Assembly: GCA_013350335.1 (NCBI GenBank)
Contig: CM023537.1
Span: 46,560,111 to 46,624,110 of the forward strand
DNA from: Chimonanthus salicifolius
Taxonomy: Eukaryota; Streptophyta; Magnoliopsida; Laurales; Calycanthaceae
Direction: 5' to 3'
DNA length: 64,000 bases
The position numbers were made by a program, and so were the translations under genes. The notes beneath the pieces were generated by a model that searched no databases, was not told the origin of the DNA, and was given only the letters and a program-made list of their open reading frames with translations. This document shows positions 44,838-56,985 of this stretch, in pieces (the stretch's first letter is position 1; every line of letters starts with the position of its first letter).

Positions 44838-46456
44838 TGAAAATCCCAATGTACTTGAACACGATTGACCTTAGAGGGGGGTGAATAGGTCAATCTCAAA
44901 TCGTTGTTCTTTTTTCAAATTAACTTGATTGATTAGTGTAAATGTGGCTGATGTGACAATCAAGTAAGTGTGTGTAAGCAAAGGTGATTAAACAATCCAC
45001 ATAAGAAGTTAGCTCTAACACCACAATCTTAAGGACACACGATATATAGTGGTTCGGTTAACCTACCTACATACACTGTTAGGACTCGCCCAAACTTACT
45101 ATGTGGGGACTTACACCCTCACAAATAGAGTATCAATTCCACCTTACTCAATTGGTTGGGAATTCCACCCACCGTTGTGCCAGAGACGACGCTCTAGAGT
45201 TTTTTTTTATAGTAGTTCTGGAGAAAATTCCCCTTAATCCACTTTCGGGACAAATGTTTTAAAGACAAATTTAAAACCAAGAAGCATTTGCCTTGTAGCT
45301 CTTATCTTGTTGAAGTGTGCTTCTCAAAGATTCACCCAAGGTGTGTTGATGCTTTTTCTTGAAGATATCCTACATCAATCACAGATTCAGTAAGACTAGG
45401 AAATTGGTTCAAGTCCTAGTAGATGTTTTATTTTCTCTCATTTCTTTTTCTCTCACAATCTTTTATCAAAGATTAGGTACTTGATTTTCGGTATTGGCAC
45501 AATAGAGATGATTGTTCCTCAGAGTGTATATTTTTCTCAGTTCAGGGAAGATGCCCAAATGATCCTATAACACTCATATTTATAAAGGAGTCTCAACGGT
45601 TTTTCATACAGTCCAGTACCGACAGGTCGATGGTATCGATGGGTCGGCGTTCATATTTATTACCGTTCAACCACTTGACCGTTGCGTATTAAATGCACTC
45701 CGAACAGTATAATTACTTCCCGGTCGACAGGTCCGTTTTGCCAATGGGTCGACAGTCATGGCACCAAGAGGTCACTCCAATTGAGAGGCTCGATCTGGGC
45801 CAACTCCATGCTGATAGAGTTTCAAGACAGAAACTAGTCAAACTTAGACCGACCTGTCTCCCTTTACCGATGGGTCTTGTTACTCTCGATTGGTCTTGAA
45901 TCATCGAGATGTCTGTTTTCTCGAGAGCCTACTTGAGTTCACAGTCCAGAACTCACAAGTCTTTCACCGACGAGTCATCAACCATGAGGGATCGTTTAAT
46001 TTCATCACCGAGGGGTCGGTGCATACGAGACTCTCTGTTAGAGGCATTCTCAGAATGACAGTTTTATGTTTTAGAACCTCTGTCAAACTGGCCGACCAAT
46101 CCTTGACCACGATGGGTCGGTCCTGTCTCCACCGAGGGGTCGGTGAGATAGATTGGCCGAGCTGACAATGAACATAATTCATTTTTCAAATTCATTTCCA
46201 ATTCACTATTCACTTTCCTCTCTAGGCCTTATATGGTTTTATCATTTGTTCAACTAAGCTAGGAGTCCTCTCTCAGGTGTGGGTTCCACCTAAGGTCATA
46301 TATGGCCATAGTACCTTTTTGTGATTGGCATGATGATGAGCTTTGAGCATTGGTGGAGCAAGATCTTCTTCCTTGATCGTCTTGAGCTTCTTCCAAGTGC
46401 TTCTTCTCGAGTCATGGAATTGACAAAAAGGGACTCGGCCAAGCCGGGGCACTAAA
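44838..46456 (-). repeat. 3' LTR of the SIRE-like Copia
   Basis: In plus orientation TGAAAATCCCAATGTACTTG ... GGGGCACTAAAA, corresponding to TGAAAATCCCAATGTGCTAG ... GGGCACTAACA of the 5' LTR. It contains GGTCGGTG/CGACAGGTCGG-type phrases and the GTGGTTCGG..ACCTAC block common in plant Copia LTRs. Confidence 0.88.
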
Positions 46457-46860
46457 AATCTCCCGCTTTGTCAATTTTATGACAAAATCTAGAAGCTAAC
46501 CCAATTAGAAGCCCACCCTTATTACAACACATTTGAATACAAAATATTATATCATTTACATGAATATGTTAAAATGGACGACAAGACTATGAACTTCATA
46601 TTCTTATTCAGCTTGCTTCTTTTTATATTTTCCTGTTTAAGCACAAAAACAAAAGCAAACAACAATAGATAATCATTAGAGGAGTTAGTCCCAAAAACAA
46701 AGGAGCTAACATGGACTAAACAAGTTTAGTGTTCATACTCCCTCATTCATCATACTACCCATAGTTTCTACTAAAATCTCCCCCATTTTGTCAAAATTGA
46801 CAAAGTTTTTGCAGTACTCCCCCATAAGATGTGCTTCCCTTACCTCAGAGACGTGATGAA
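46457..46860 (-). other. Multiple polypurine tracts upstream of the 3' LTR
   Basis: On the minus strand TGACAAAGCGGGAGA abuts the 3' LTR (46,459-46,473). A second TGACAAAATGGGGGAGA lies about 320 bases upstream (46,777-46,793), and TATGGGGGAGTACT at 46,812-46,825 is a third. SIRE-type elements are known for repeated polypurine tracts in a long 3' non-coding region. The roughly 400 bases have no coding content. Confidence 0.7.
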
Positions 46861-47984
46861 GATTATGGTGATGAACACACACCAATGCCATTACGTAAAG
46901 ATAGAAATCGAGATAAATCCAAAGGTTTGGTCATAACATCTGCTAATTGGTTTTCTGTGCAGATCTGTATAAACTCGATAGTCTTCTCCTCTACCAATTC
47001 TCTAATGAAGTGATGCCTTATGTCTATATGTTTGGTCCTAGAGTATTGTACTAGATTCTTAGAAATGTTGATTGCTCTAATGTTGTCGCAATACAATGTA
47101 ATGGATTCGTGCTTAAGTCCATAATCGATTAGTACCTGTTTCATCCAGATCAATTAGGTACAACAACTTGTTGCTACAATGTACTCTGCTTCAACTGTGG
47201 ATAGAGAGATTGAAGATTGTTTGAGGCTATGCCATGCCACTAAACAGTTTCCGATGTAGAAGCATCTTCCACTGGTAGACTTCCTGTTATCAATGTTTCC
47301 AACCCAATTTGCGTCTGTGTACCTAGCTATTAAGGATGAGGTATCAAATGGAAACCAAATTCCATGCAAGGTTGTACCAGCTACATACTTTATGATTCTT
47401 TTAACTGCTTTGAGGTGTGACTCCTTAGGTTTGGATTCAAATCTGGCACAAGCTCCTACACTAGACGAAATGTTTGGTCTACTTGCAGTGAGATATAAGA
47501 GACTTCCTATCATACTTCGGTACATGTTTGGGTTCACATCTATCCCACTATCATCTTTGTACAGTTTGATGGTTGTGCTCATAGGGATGGTTGCAAGCTT
47601 ACACCCTTCTAATCCAAACTTCTTTACAAGTTCCATAGTATATTTGGATTGGGAGATAAAAAGTCCATCATGACCTTGCTTGATTTGAAGTCCAAGAAAG
47701 TAGTTCAATTCTCCCACCATACTCATTTCAAATTCTGATTTCATGAGGTTGGAGAAATTTGGTGTAGCCCTTTCACATGTGGATCCAAACACTATGTCAT
47801 CAACATAGATTTGAGCGATAAGAATGGACTCCTTCGTCTTTTAGACAAACAAGGTTTTGTCTACACTCCCTCTTTGAAACTTGTGACCAAGTAGGAACTA
47901 GGTAAGTATCTCATATCAAGTTCTGGGTGCTTGTTTGAGGCCATACAAAACTTTCTTAAGTTTGAAAACATGGAAGGTTGGATC
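46861..47984 (-). pseudogene. SIRE-like RT end and RNase H
   Basis: Minus-strand frames: MVGELNYFLGLQIKQGHDGL (about 47,725 downward), YRSMIGSLLYLTASRPNIS, then RNase H ARYTDANWVGNIDNRKSTSG and STVEAEYIVATSCCT. A stop at about 47,154 is followed by LIWMKQVLIDYGLKHESITL, YCDNIRAINISKNLVQYSRT, KHIDIRHHFIRELVEEKTIE and ENQLADVMTKPLDLSRF. These phrases are characteristic of SIRE/Maximus. RT is interrupted at 47,984 by the Gypsy element. Confidence 0.85.
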
Positions 47985-50965
47985 TGTAATACCCTGACCC
48001 AAAATTAAGGCTAATTGTGTCATTTGTATTAATTAATTGTGTTTTGATCCGTTAATCATGAAGATTACAGATTGGACTTTTAGAAAAGTCCAGGATCGGT
48101 CCAATCAGAGCTTGGTAGCTCTTTGATCCAATTCACTTAAGTTGGGAGGCAAAATGGCAATTTACCATGAATAGCGTTATTTTAATGATTTTAAATTATT
48201 GAATAATGATTTAATTAAATTGACTTCCTTGCTAGGGATTTAAATTCTGAGATTATAGAGTCTTTAAACTATATTTTGATTTCAGATATATTATTATTTT
48301 GACCCAAAAGGTCCCGATCTTTAAGAAATAATTATTTTAAATAATTTCAGAAGTTAGAAAAATCTAAGAAAATATGTTTTATTTAATCTATGTTTAAACA
48401 TATCATTTTATCTTTTCGGATGTTAAAAATTAAGGCTTTAAATCCTTTAAATAAATACAACTTGAGTTAAGGGAATAGTATTAAAATGTCATTTTTTATT
48501 TAAATCAATTTATTTTAATGAATTATAATTCTCCAAAATTTTATGGTATTTAAAGATTTTAAAATCCAACTTTTTGGGCAAAATGAATTAAATTAAATAA
48601 ATCTTTTAATTAGTTAAATATTGGAAATAAATTAAATAGAATAAAATACAAATAAGTTAGAATGGACTAAACTGTAAATATCCCAAAAAATTTAAACACT
48701 TGCGTAGCAAGTGACGATTTGAAGCACTGCGCTGGCGCGAATCATCCATCGATTCATGCAGCATCGACGATCGACTATCGTGGCCTCTACTCTCACCACC
48801 AACAGCTCCTATCCATTCACTATAAATTCATATCAAACCCCAAAGTGTCTTAGATATTTTTGAAATAAAAAATCAACTACAAGTGCTGCTCATTCTCTTC
48901 TTCCTCTTTCCTCAAAGCTTCTTCCAGGCCGATACTCTCTATTTGTTGTGCAACCGAAATGCAGCCGGTAGCTATCAATAATTGAGCTATTAACTTCGCC
49001 GCTCTGTAGAAAAGAAGGGTTCGGGCACTTTGTGATCTCTAGGCCTAACTCGCTATATGAGTAGTGGCCTAAGTATCTTATATCTCTAGGCCTAACTCAA
49101 TATGTCTCCATGATCATTTTTAGAAGACAATATGTATAGTGGCCTGAGCACCTTTATTAAATTGATGGATATTGTAATTAAAAATAGATAGTAACCCATT
49201 AAGTAGACTTATATCCATTTTGCTTGGAATTTTTATGAAAAATAGGACAGAAGGATTTGAAATACTATGAATGTATGATGTATTGTATATAATTGTGTAT
49301 TTTGTTTGACTATATGATTCATTGTATTTCTATTTGTGTACTTGACAGATACCCGCAATACTCTACGTTTTACAGTGAGGAGACTTAATAATACAAAGAT
49401 TGGTAAATTAGGTTTTGTAAACATAGATCTAGTGCAATGAGTGGTTTCATAGATTATACATGATATGAAAAAGACAAAATAAGCCAGAATGCGAGACTTG
49501 ACATTGCTTCCATGTGAGGGATGAAAATTGGTTCTAACTGTTAGAACGGAAGCATAACACGGTGTCAAGGAGTCGATGTCTACTAGTCTATAAAAGAAGA
49601 ATGAACCACTTATATGCCTAGACTTGATATATATTGCTAGATATGTTTACATTATTACTAATTATGTTTATCATGTATGGTGTTCATATTGATGATGATA
49701 TTATCCTGTGTGAGAACTTGAGCATCATATTATGATGAGAGATTGAAGTATGAAGTTGATATTGATAATGATATTATCCAGTGTGAGAACTTGAGCACCA
49801 TGTTGTGATGAAGATTGAAGTATGAAATTGATACTATTGATAAGATGCTTCGATGTAAGAACTTGAGCATTTATGATATTAATACTACCTCCACGTACCG
49901 TCAACTACCGAACTATTATCGGCCCAGGTGTGTCAGTTTGCATCTACTGGCCCAGGTGTGTCAGTACCGGCCCAGAATATGTCAGTACCGGCCAAGGTGT
50001 GTCGGAGATGTTCTTGCAAGATGCTGCATTTTGGACCGTCTCAAGACTTAATACATTTATTGTCAGTGTAGTGTTTTGGTGTTACGGTGGCATGGCAGTA
50101 TCACAGATGCATTGTGACATGGCAGTATCACGGATGATTTATTGGTATAGTAGACCAGTTATGATTTCAAGTATAATAAAGGATATGCGAAACCATTGGG
50201 CAGTGGTATGACAGTGGTATGTTAGTGGTATGATAGTGGTAGGACAATAGTATAATAGTGGTATGACAGTAGTATGACAGTGAGATGACAGTGATGACGA
50301 CTTAATAAATTGGTATAGTAGACCAAGTATGAATTTAGGTAAGATAAATGGTACATGAGACCATTTATGGTAAATTTGTAAGTATGGTAAAGTAGACCAT
50401 TCATGAGTAGATAACTATGATTTTAAAATGGTAAGAGTAGACCCTTATTGTTGTTATGATTAGACTGCATTGTTTAACCTGTATATGTTGATGAATGTTT
50501 TATTTTAAGATCTCTTCACTGGGCTTGGAGTTCACATCCCTTACATTGCAGGGTTGGCATCTGAGGAGGAGGAACCTCCACCGCTGACTTAGGATGAGAG
50601 AGCCTTTGTAGTCAATCGTATTCCCCAATGATGGAAAATATGTTTATCACATCTATTTTCACGCAAATGATGTTATGTTGATTTTAGTACCGTTTGTGGT
50701 ATTATAAATCTAAGCATGTGCAAATTGCTATGTTTTCGTTCATAACTCTAATTGAATAAATGGAGATATTTATTTCTGAAATATATATTTGTATATGGGA
50801 ACATATAGTACACGTTTAAGTTCACGTGAAAAGAGCACGTGTGACATTTTCTATGATGAACTTTTTGGTAAATTTGAAGATCCAGCCCAACTATGATGTT
50901 AGTGGATGAGAGATTAAAAAAAAAATTGTAGCATTCTGAAGCCACCATCGGGTCGGGGCGTTATA
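47985..50965 (+). repeat. 5' LTR of the Tekay-like element
   Basis: TATAAA lies at 48,821-48,826. Relative to the 3' LTR it lacks an 871-bp block at its GCTTCTTCCAGGCC position (about 48,917-48,930). Short repeats occur at 49,918-50,010 (four GGCC.AGGTGTGTC(A/G)G units) and 50,205-50,295 (about ten units on a GGTATGACAGT theme). Confidence 0.88.
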
Positions 50966-53167
50966 ACTTGGTATCAGAGCATGGTTCAAATCTCTGACTG
51001 TGCGTATGGGAGGAATTAGATTGGTGGATTAACTTTGGATTCATTCCCTTGATTTTGGAAGTAAGGAAGGTAGAAACCTGGGTCAATGTGAGGTTGAGCC
51101 TCTTTGTTTGTTTGAGATGTGTGAATTCAGTATCAAGATGATACTTAGGATCGAGTGTTTAGAAGTGATACCTTCTTCTCATTAAGGAGAGAAGATGAGT
51201 TGGATTAACAGTAAATCCTCTCGACTTGGGTAAGTGGTGTAATTTCAGTATCAAGTAGATACGTGAAGCCACATTTTTTAAAGTGATGATCTCTTATGGA
51301 ATATGGGTCAAGGACTTGAGATTGATAAAGCCTAAAAAGGGGGTTAGTGAAACAAAATGGATTTCCTAGAGTAAAGGACTTTCAATACTACTAGGTTAAT
51401 AGTATGAACTTTACTTGTAATTTACTTATGATGTACTTGTGTTTGACTGCTTCTATAGACAGGTCAAGATACCTAAGTAAAATGTCACCGATTTAGGATG
51501 GAAATGAGAAGGAATGTATGAATTAGGTGATATGAGAAACATCTAGAATCCTAGGAAGCACCTTGGGATTTACTGGAGAGCATTGGTTTGGGTAGAAGAG
51601 GTAATAATTATATGTGTGTGTACATATACAATGATGTGACTGTGTGTATATGTCTGATTATATGTGTATAATTATTTGAAACTTGGATGTAGAGGATTAT
51701 AAGCCTTTAATGATGTGTTGATTGATAAGCATATGTGCTTATCTTATTGCATGACTTTTATGGTTTTGTTTGATGAACTCTTATGTGATTAGTGTATGAT
51801 AATTCCGAGTATGATTAATATGAAATGTCAGAATATGAGGTAATTAATCAGGTTTCAGTGGTAGGAGCTGTGGATATTACCAACAGGAAATTGGAAAAGC
51901 CTCCACAAAAAAAAAAAAAAACCTCAGGAACCACTTGAACCCAACAAAACGAGAAAATTTAGCAAAGATTCATTTCCAAGAAAGGGCAGTGTCCGACTGG
52001 ACAAACAAGTAATGTGGGATCTAAGCAATTGAGATGTTACTCATGTCACCAACCTGGTCACACGGTGAAACAATGTCTGCAACCCAAAATCCCAAAGACA
52101 GGCAAAGAGGTGTGTTACAATTGTTGGTAGAGGGGACATGTCATCACAGACTGTCCTAACAACAGGAGCAATAGGATAGTACCCTTGCCGGACACAAGGC
52201 CGGCACAATCATGTGTGCAATCTACCTTTGGAAGAATTTTTTTCAACAAATCTCCAGGAATATAGTGACTCCTAGAAGTGTGCCACCATGGACTGAACAA
52301 GTTGGGGGACAAGGACGTCTTCAGACCACTTAAGAGAAAGTCTATATGATTGAGACTCAGATGGAAGAATTTATGGACAATGCAGTAATAGAAGGTACAA
52401 TACATCCTTTAGTTATGTGGCTCAAGCATCTTTTTGATACAAGTGTTATTCATCTCTACAATATTCTCCTTTAGGATTTGACCTAAAGAGATAATTCTCC
52501 TTGATTGCGTGTTGGAGATAAGGATACCTCAAGAGAGGAATGTGTGTTGTTTTACACTGCTTCAGCATTATAAACCATATGGGTAATTTTGGAAATTAAG
52601 TTAGCCATTTGTAAAAGATAGATCTGTTTATGAGATGCCAATTATTGTGTTCCACAGGATAAGCCGCAATGTGAATGCCAGATGAGATAAGCCACATTGG
52701 GTTATATATATGCAATTTTTGTGATTTGTGGATGGCATCGTCTAACAGACTACCAGTGAGGGTATCAATGCTAGATAAAATCTCACACGAGAAAATTGAC
52801 TAAGAGGGTGAAACTCATAAACCTATTTATAAAGAGGAACAACTGTAGGTGGGCAGGTGATAGTGAGTGCCATATGGGTTACACACTGACAAGCTACTAC
52901 ACTACTCTGAGAAACAGAATCTTGAAAGGAACTGATATCGCGGAAGATCTGCCTTTCTAGGAGGTATCGTGAACATACAAAATTCTTGAAATCAAGTATT
53001 TAAAAAAAAAACATATACTTGGGATTCAAAGGGCTGAGACATCGTCGTGGAGTTCAGAACCCCACATAAATCGGTGATGCAAAAGACTATGTCCTAATCT
53101 TCTTGCTAGTGCGAGGTACGAGATTTATTTTAAATTTCGGGACGAAATTTCTTTAAGGGGGGTAAGA
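50966..53167 (+). pseudogene. Tekay-like internal region: PBS, gag remnant, pol 3' scrap, PPT
   Basis: Two zinc knuckles in the same frame, CYSCHQPGHTVKQC (52,035-52,076) and CYNCW then a stop then RGHVITDC (52,113-52,154), end the gag. Upstream gag is decayed with no long frame. Chromovirus-type gag normally has a single knuckle or none, so two is notable, but Tekay relatives vary. Near 53,130-53,150 TTTCGGGACGAAATTTC and the following purine tract match the usual end of Tekay-type elements. Between them (52,200-53,100) no RT, RNase H or integrase motif is visible. Confidence 0.7.
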
Positions 53168-56100
53168 TGTAATACCCTGACCCAAAATTAGGACTAATTG
53201 TGTTATTTGTATTAATTAATTGTGTTTTGATTGTAATCATGAAGATTACGGATTGGGTTTTTAGAAAAGTCCAGGATTGTCCCAACCAGAGCTTGCTAGC
53301 TCTTTGATTTAACTCACTTAAGTTGAGAGGGCAAAATGGTAATTTACCATGAATAATGTTATTTTAATGATTTTAAATTATGGTTTGAATAATTATTGAA
53401 TTAAATTGACTTCCTTGCTAGGGATTTAAATTTTGAGATTATAGAGTCTTTAAACTATATTTTGATTTCAGATATATTATTATTTTGACCCGAAAAGGTC
53501 CCGATCTTTAAGAAATAATTATTTTAAATAATTTTAGAAGTTAGAAAATTCTAAGAAAATGTGTTATCTAATCTATGTTTAAACATATCATTTTATCTTT
53601 TTGGATGTTAAAAATTAAGGTTTTAAATCCTTTAAATAAATACAACTTGAGTTAAGGGAATAGTGTTAAAATGTCATTTTTTATTTAAATCAATTTATTT
53701 TAAAGATTTTAAAATCCAACTTTTTGGACAAAATGATTTAAATTAAATAAATATTTTAGTTAGTTAAATATTGGAAATAAATAAAATGGATTAAAATGCA
53801 AATAAGTTAGAATGGACTAAACTGTAAATATCCCAAAAATTTTAAACACCTGCGTAGCAGGTGACAATTTGAAACAACTGCGTTGGTGCGAATCATCCAT
53901 CGATTCATGCAGCATCGACGATTGACTATCGTGGCCTCTACTCTCACCACCAATAGCTCCTCTCCCTTCACTATAAATTCATATCAAACCCCAAAAAGTC
54001 TTACATATTTTTGAAATAAAAAGCAAATTGCAAGTGCTGCTCATTCTCTTCTTCCTCTTTCCTCAAAGCTTCTTCTCACGTTCTTCACCTAATGCAAAAT
54101 TTTGGAAAGGCTGAAACTCCACCCAACCCTCCAAGCGAAGGAAACCATTATATTCATTTTGAAATTCTAACAGGTTTAGGATCAAATAGAAGTGAATTTG
54201 GTTTTGAAATAAGCCTTAAACTAAGTTTTGAAATTTAGTGGAAACCATGATTTTTCATGTATTTTGAGTGATTTCAACTTCAAAATTAGAGGTTTTCCTC
54301 TACCATTTTATGTTTAATTCATTTCGAAAATGTAGAGGACTCATAGAGGGTCATATGTGAATGGTTAGGTGTAGAAAACGAATCCAGGAGCACCTCTGTT
54401 TTTGGATTCATAAGTCACCTTGCTTGTCCCGTCACTGCACTTTCTGCAAGTGGCTGGTTGAAGAAGACAGGTCTCAGAACCTGATTCGGAAGTTTCGAGG
54501 TCATTATAGCAGTGCTGAAGCTCTCGGAACCTGAATTTGAGGTTCCGAAGTCACTATAGCAGGTTCTGAGGCTGGGAAGTTGCGAAGAAACTGTATCAAG
54601 CTCTGAAGGCATGTTCCGAAGCAGATTTAAGACATTTCAATACTGTAGCTTCGGAAGTTTCGAAGCCACAATATCAACTTCTGAAGGTAGGTTCCGAAGC
54701 ATGTTCCGAAGGAGCTAATTCAAGTTCTGAAGGTCCTGATGTAGCCCAGAATTTATGCAGTGGCTCGGAAGTTCTGAGGCCACAGTACTTGGTTTTGAAA
54801 TTTAGCCTAAGTTAAGGATTTCATATTAGGTTTAGATCTTAGATTTTAATGTGATGTTTCTTATGCCAAATTCCTAATTAAAAATTATACTAATCCTTGT
54901 TTGAACTATCATTATATATATATATATATATATATGTATTCACTTCCAGGCCGACACTCTCTATCTGTGGCGCAGCGGAAATGCAGGCCGATAGCTATCA
55001 GTAGCTGAGCGATTAACTTCGCCGCTCAGTAGAAAAGAAGGGTTCGAGCACTGAGTGATCTCTAGTCCTAACTCGCTATATGAGTAGTGGCCTGAGCATC
55101 TTATATCTCTAGGCCTAATTCAATATGTCTCCATGGTCATTTTTAGAAGACATTATGTATAGTGGCCTGAGCACCTTTATTATATTGATGGATATTATAA
55201 TTAAAAATGGATTGTAACCCATTAAGGAGACTCATATCCATTTCCCTTGGAGCTTTTTTGGAAAATAAGATAGAAGGATTTGAAATACTATGATTGTATG
55301 ATGTATTGTATATAATTATGTATTTTGTTTGACTATATGATTCATTGTATTTCTATTTGTGCATTTGACAGATACTCGCGATACACTACGTTTTACCGTG
55401 AGGAGACTTAATAATACAAAGATCGGTAAATCAGGTTTTGTAAAACTAGATCTAGTGCAATGAGTGGTTTCATGGATTATACATGATATGGAAAAGACCG
55501 AATAGACCAGAATGTGACACTTGACACTGCTTCCATGTGAGAGATGAAAATTGGTTCTAACTGTTAAAACAGAAGCATAACATGGTGTCAAGGAGTCGAG
55601 GTCTGTTAGTCTATAAACGAAGAATGAACTCACTTATATGCCTAGACTTGATATATATTGCTAAAATATGTTTATATTATTAGTAATGATGTTTATCATG
55701 CATGATATTGATGTTGATGATGATATTATCCGGTGTAAGAACTTGAGCATCATGTTATGATGAGAGATTGAAGTATGAAGTTGATATTGATAATGATATT
55801 CTTCGGTATGAGAACTTGAGCATCATGTTATGATGAAGACTGAAGTATGAAGGTGATACTATTGATAATATGCTTCGATGTAAGGACTTGAGCATTTATG
55901 ATATTGATATTGCCTCCACGTACTCTCAACTGCTGAACTATTATCGGCCTAAGTGTGTCAATTACCGGCCTAGGTGTGTCGGTTTGCATCTACTGGCCCA
56001 CGTGTGTCAGTTGCTGGCCCACATGTGTCAGTACTGGCCCAGGTGTGTCGGAGATGTTCTTGTAAGATGCTGCATTTTGATCGTATCGGGACTTAATGCA

Positions 56101-56985
56101 TTTATATTCAGTGCAGTGTTTTGGTGTTACGGTGGCATGACAGTGTCCAGGATGATTTATTGGTATAGTAGACCAGTTATGATTTCAAGTATGATAAAGG
56201 ATATGCGAATCCATTGGGCAGTGGTGTGGCAGTGGTATGTCAATGGTATGACAGTGGTGTGTCAGTGGCAGGACAACAGTATGACAGTAGTATGGCAGTG
56301 GGATGACAGTGATGACGACTTGATAAATTGGTATAGTAGACCAAGTATGAATTTAGGTAAGATAAATGGTACATGAGACCATTTATGGTAAATTGGTAAG
56401 TATAGTAAAGTAGACCATTCATGAGTAGATGACTGTGATTTTAAAATGGTAAGAGTAAACCCTTATTGTTGTTATGATTAGACTGGATTGTTTAACCTTT
56501 CATGTTGATGAGTGTGTTATTTTAAAATCTTTTCACTGGGCTTGGAGCTCACATCCCTTACATTACAGGGTTGACACCTGAGGAGGAGGAACCTCCACCA
56601 CTGACTTAGGATGAGAAAGCCTTTGCAGTCAATCGTATTTCCCGATGATGGAAAATATGTTTATTACATCTATTTTCATGCAAATGATGTTATGTTGATT
56701 TTAGTACCGTCTGTGCTACTATAAATCTAAGCATGTGTAAATTGCTATGTTTTCGTTCGTAACTCTGATCAAATAAATGGAGATATTTGTTTCTGAAATA
56801 CGTATTTGTATATGGGAACATACGGTACATGTTTAAGTCCACATGAGAAGAGGACATGTGACAATTTCTATGATGGGCTTTTTGGCAAATTTGAAGAACC
56901 ATCCCAGCTATGATGTTAGTTGATGAGAGATTATAAAAAAAAAAATAGTAGCGTTCCGAACCCACCATCGAGTAGGGGCGTTACA
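53168..56985 (+). repeat. 3' LTR of the Tekay-like element
   Basis: TATAAA at 53,972. It includes an 871-bp block (54,076-54,946) absent from the 5' LTR. That block contains many TTCGGAAG/TTCCGAAG phrases (54,420-54,790) and an (AT)n run (54,912-54,936). It carries five GGCC..(A/C)GTGTGTC units at 55,946-56,050 against four in the 5' LTR. Confidence 0.88.

Larger units (their letters stand above)
47985..56985 (+). mobile_element. Tekay/Del-like Gypsy, non-autonomous (pol deleted), 9.0 kb
   Basis: The LTRs are 47,985-50,965 (2,981 bp) and 53,168-56,985 (3,818 bp), beginning TGTAATACCCTGACCC and ending GGGGCGTTA(T/C)A. The difference is near 9% over the first 170 bases. The primer site TGGTATCAGAGC is at 50,969-50,980 and the polypurine tract AAGGGGGGTAAGA at 53,155-53,167. 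The interior is only 2.2 kb: gag with zinc knuckles and a scrap of the pol 3' end. RT, RNase H and integrase are missing. The target repeats are GGATC and TGATC (four of five). It is inserted in the RT of the SIRE-like Copia. Confidence 0.88.
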
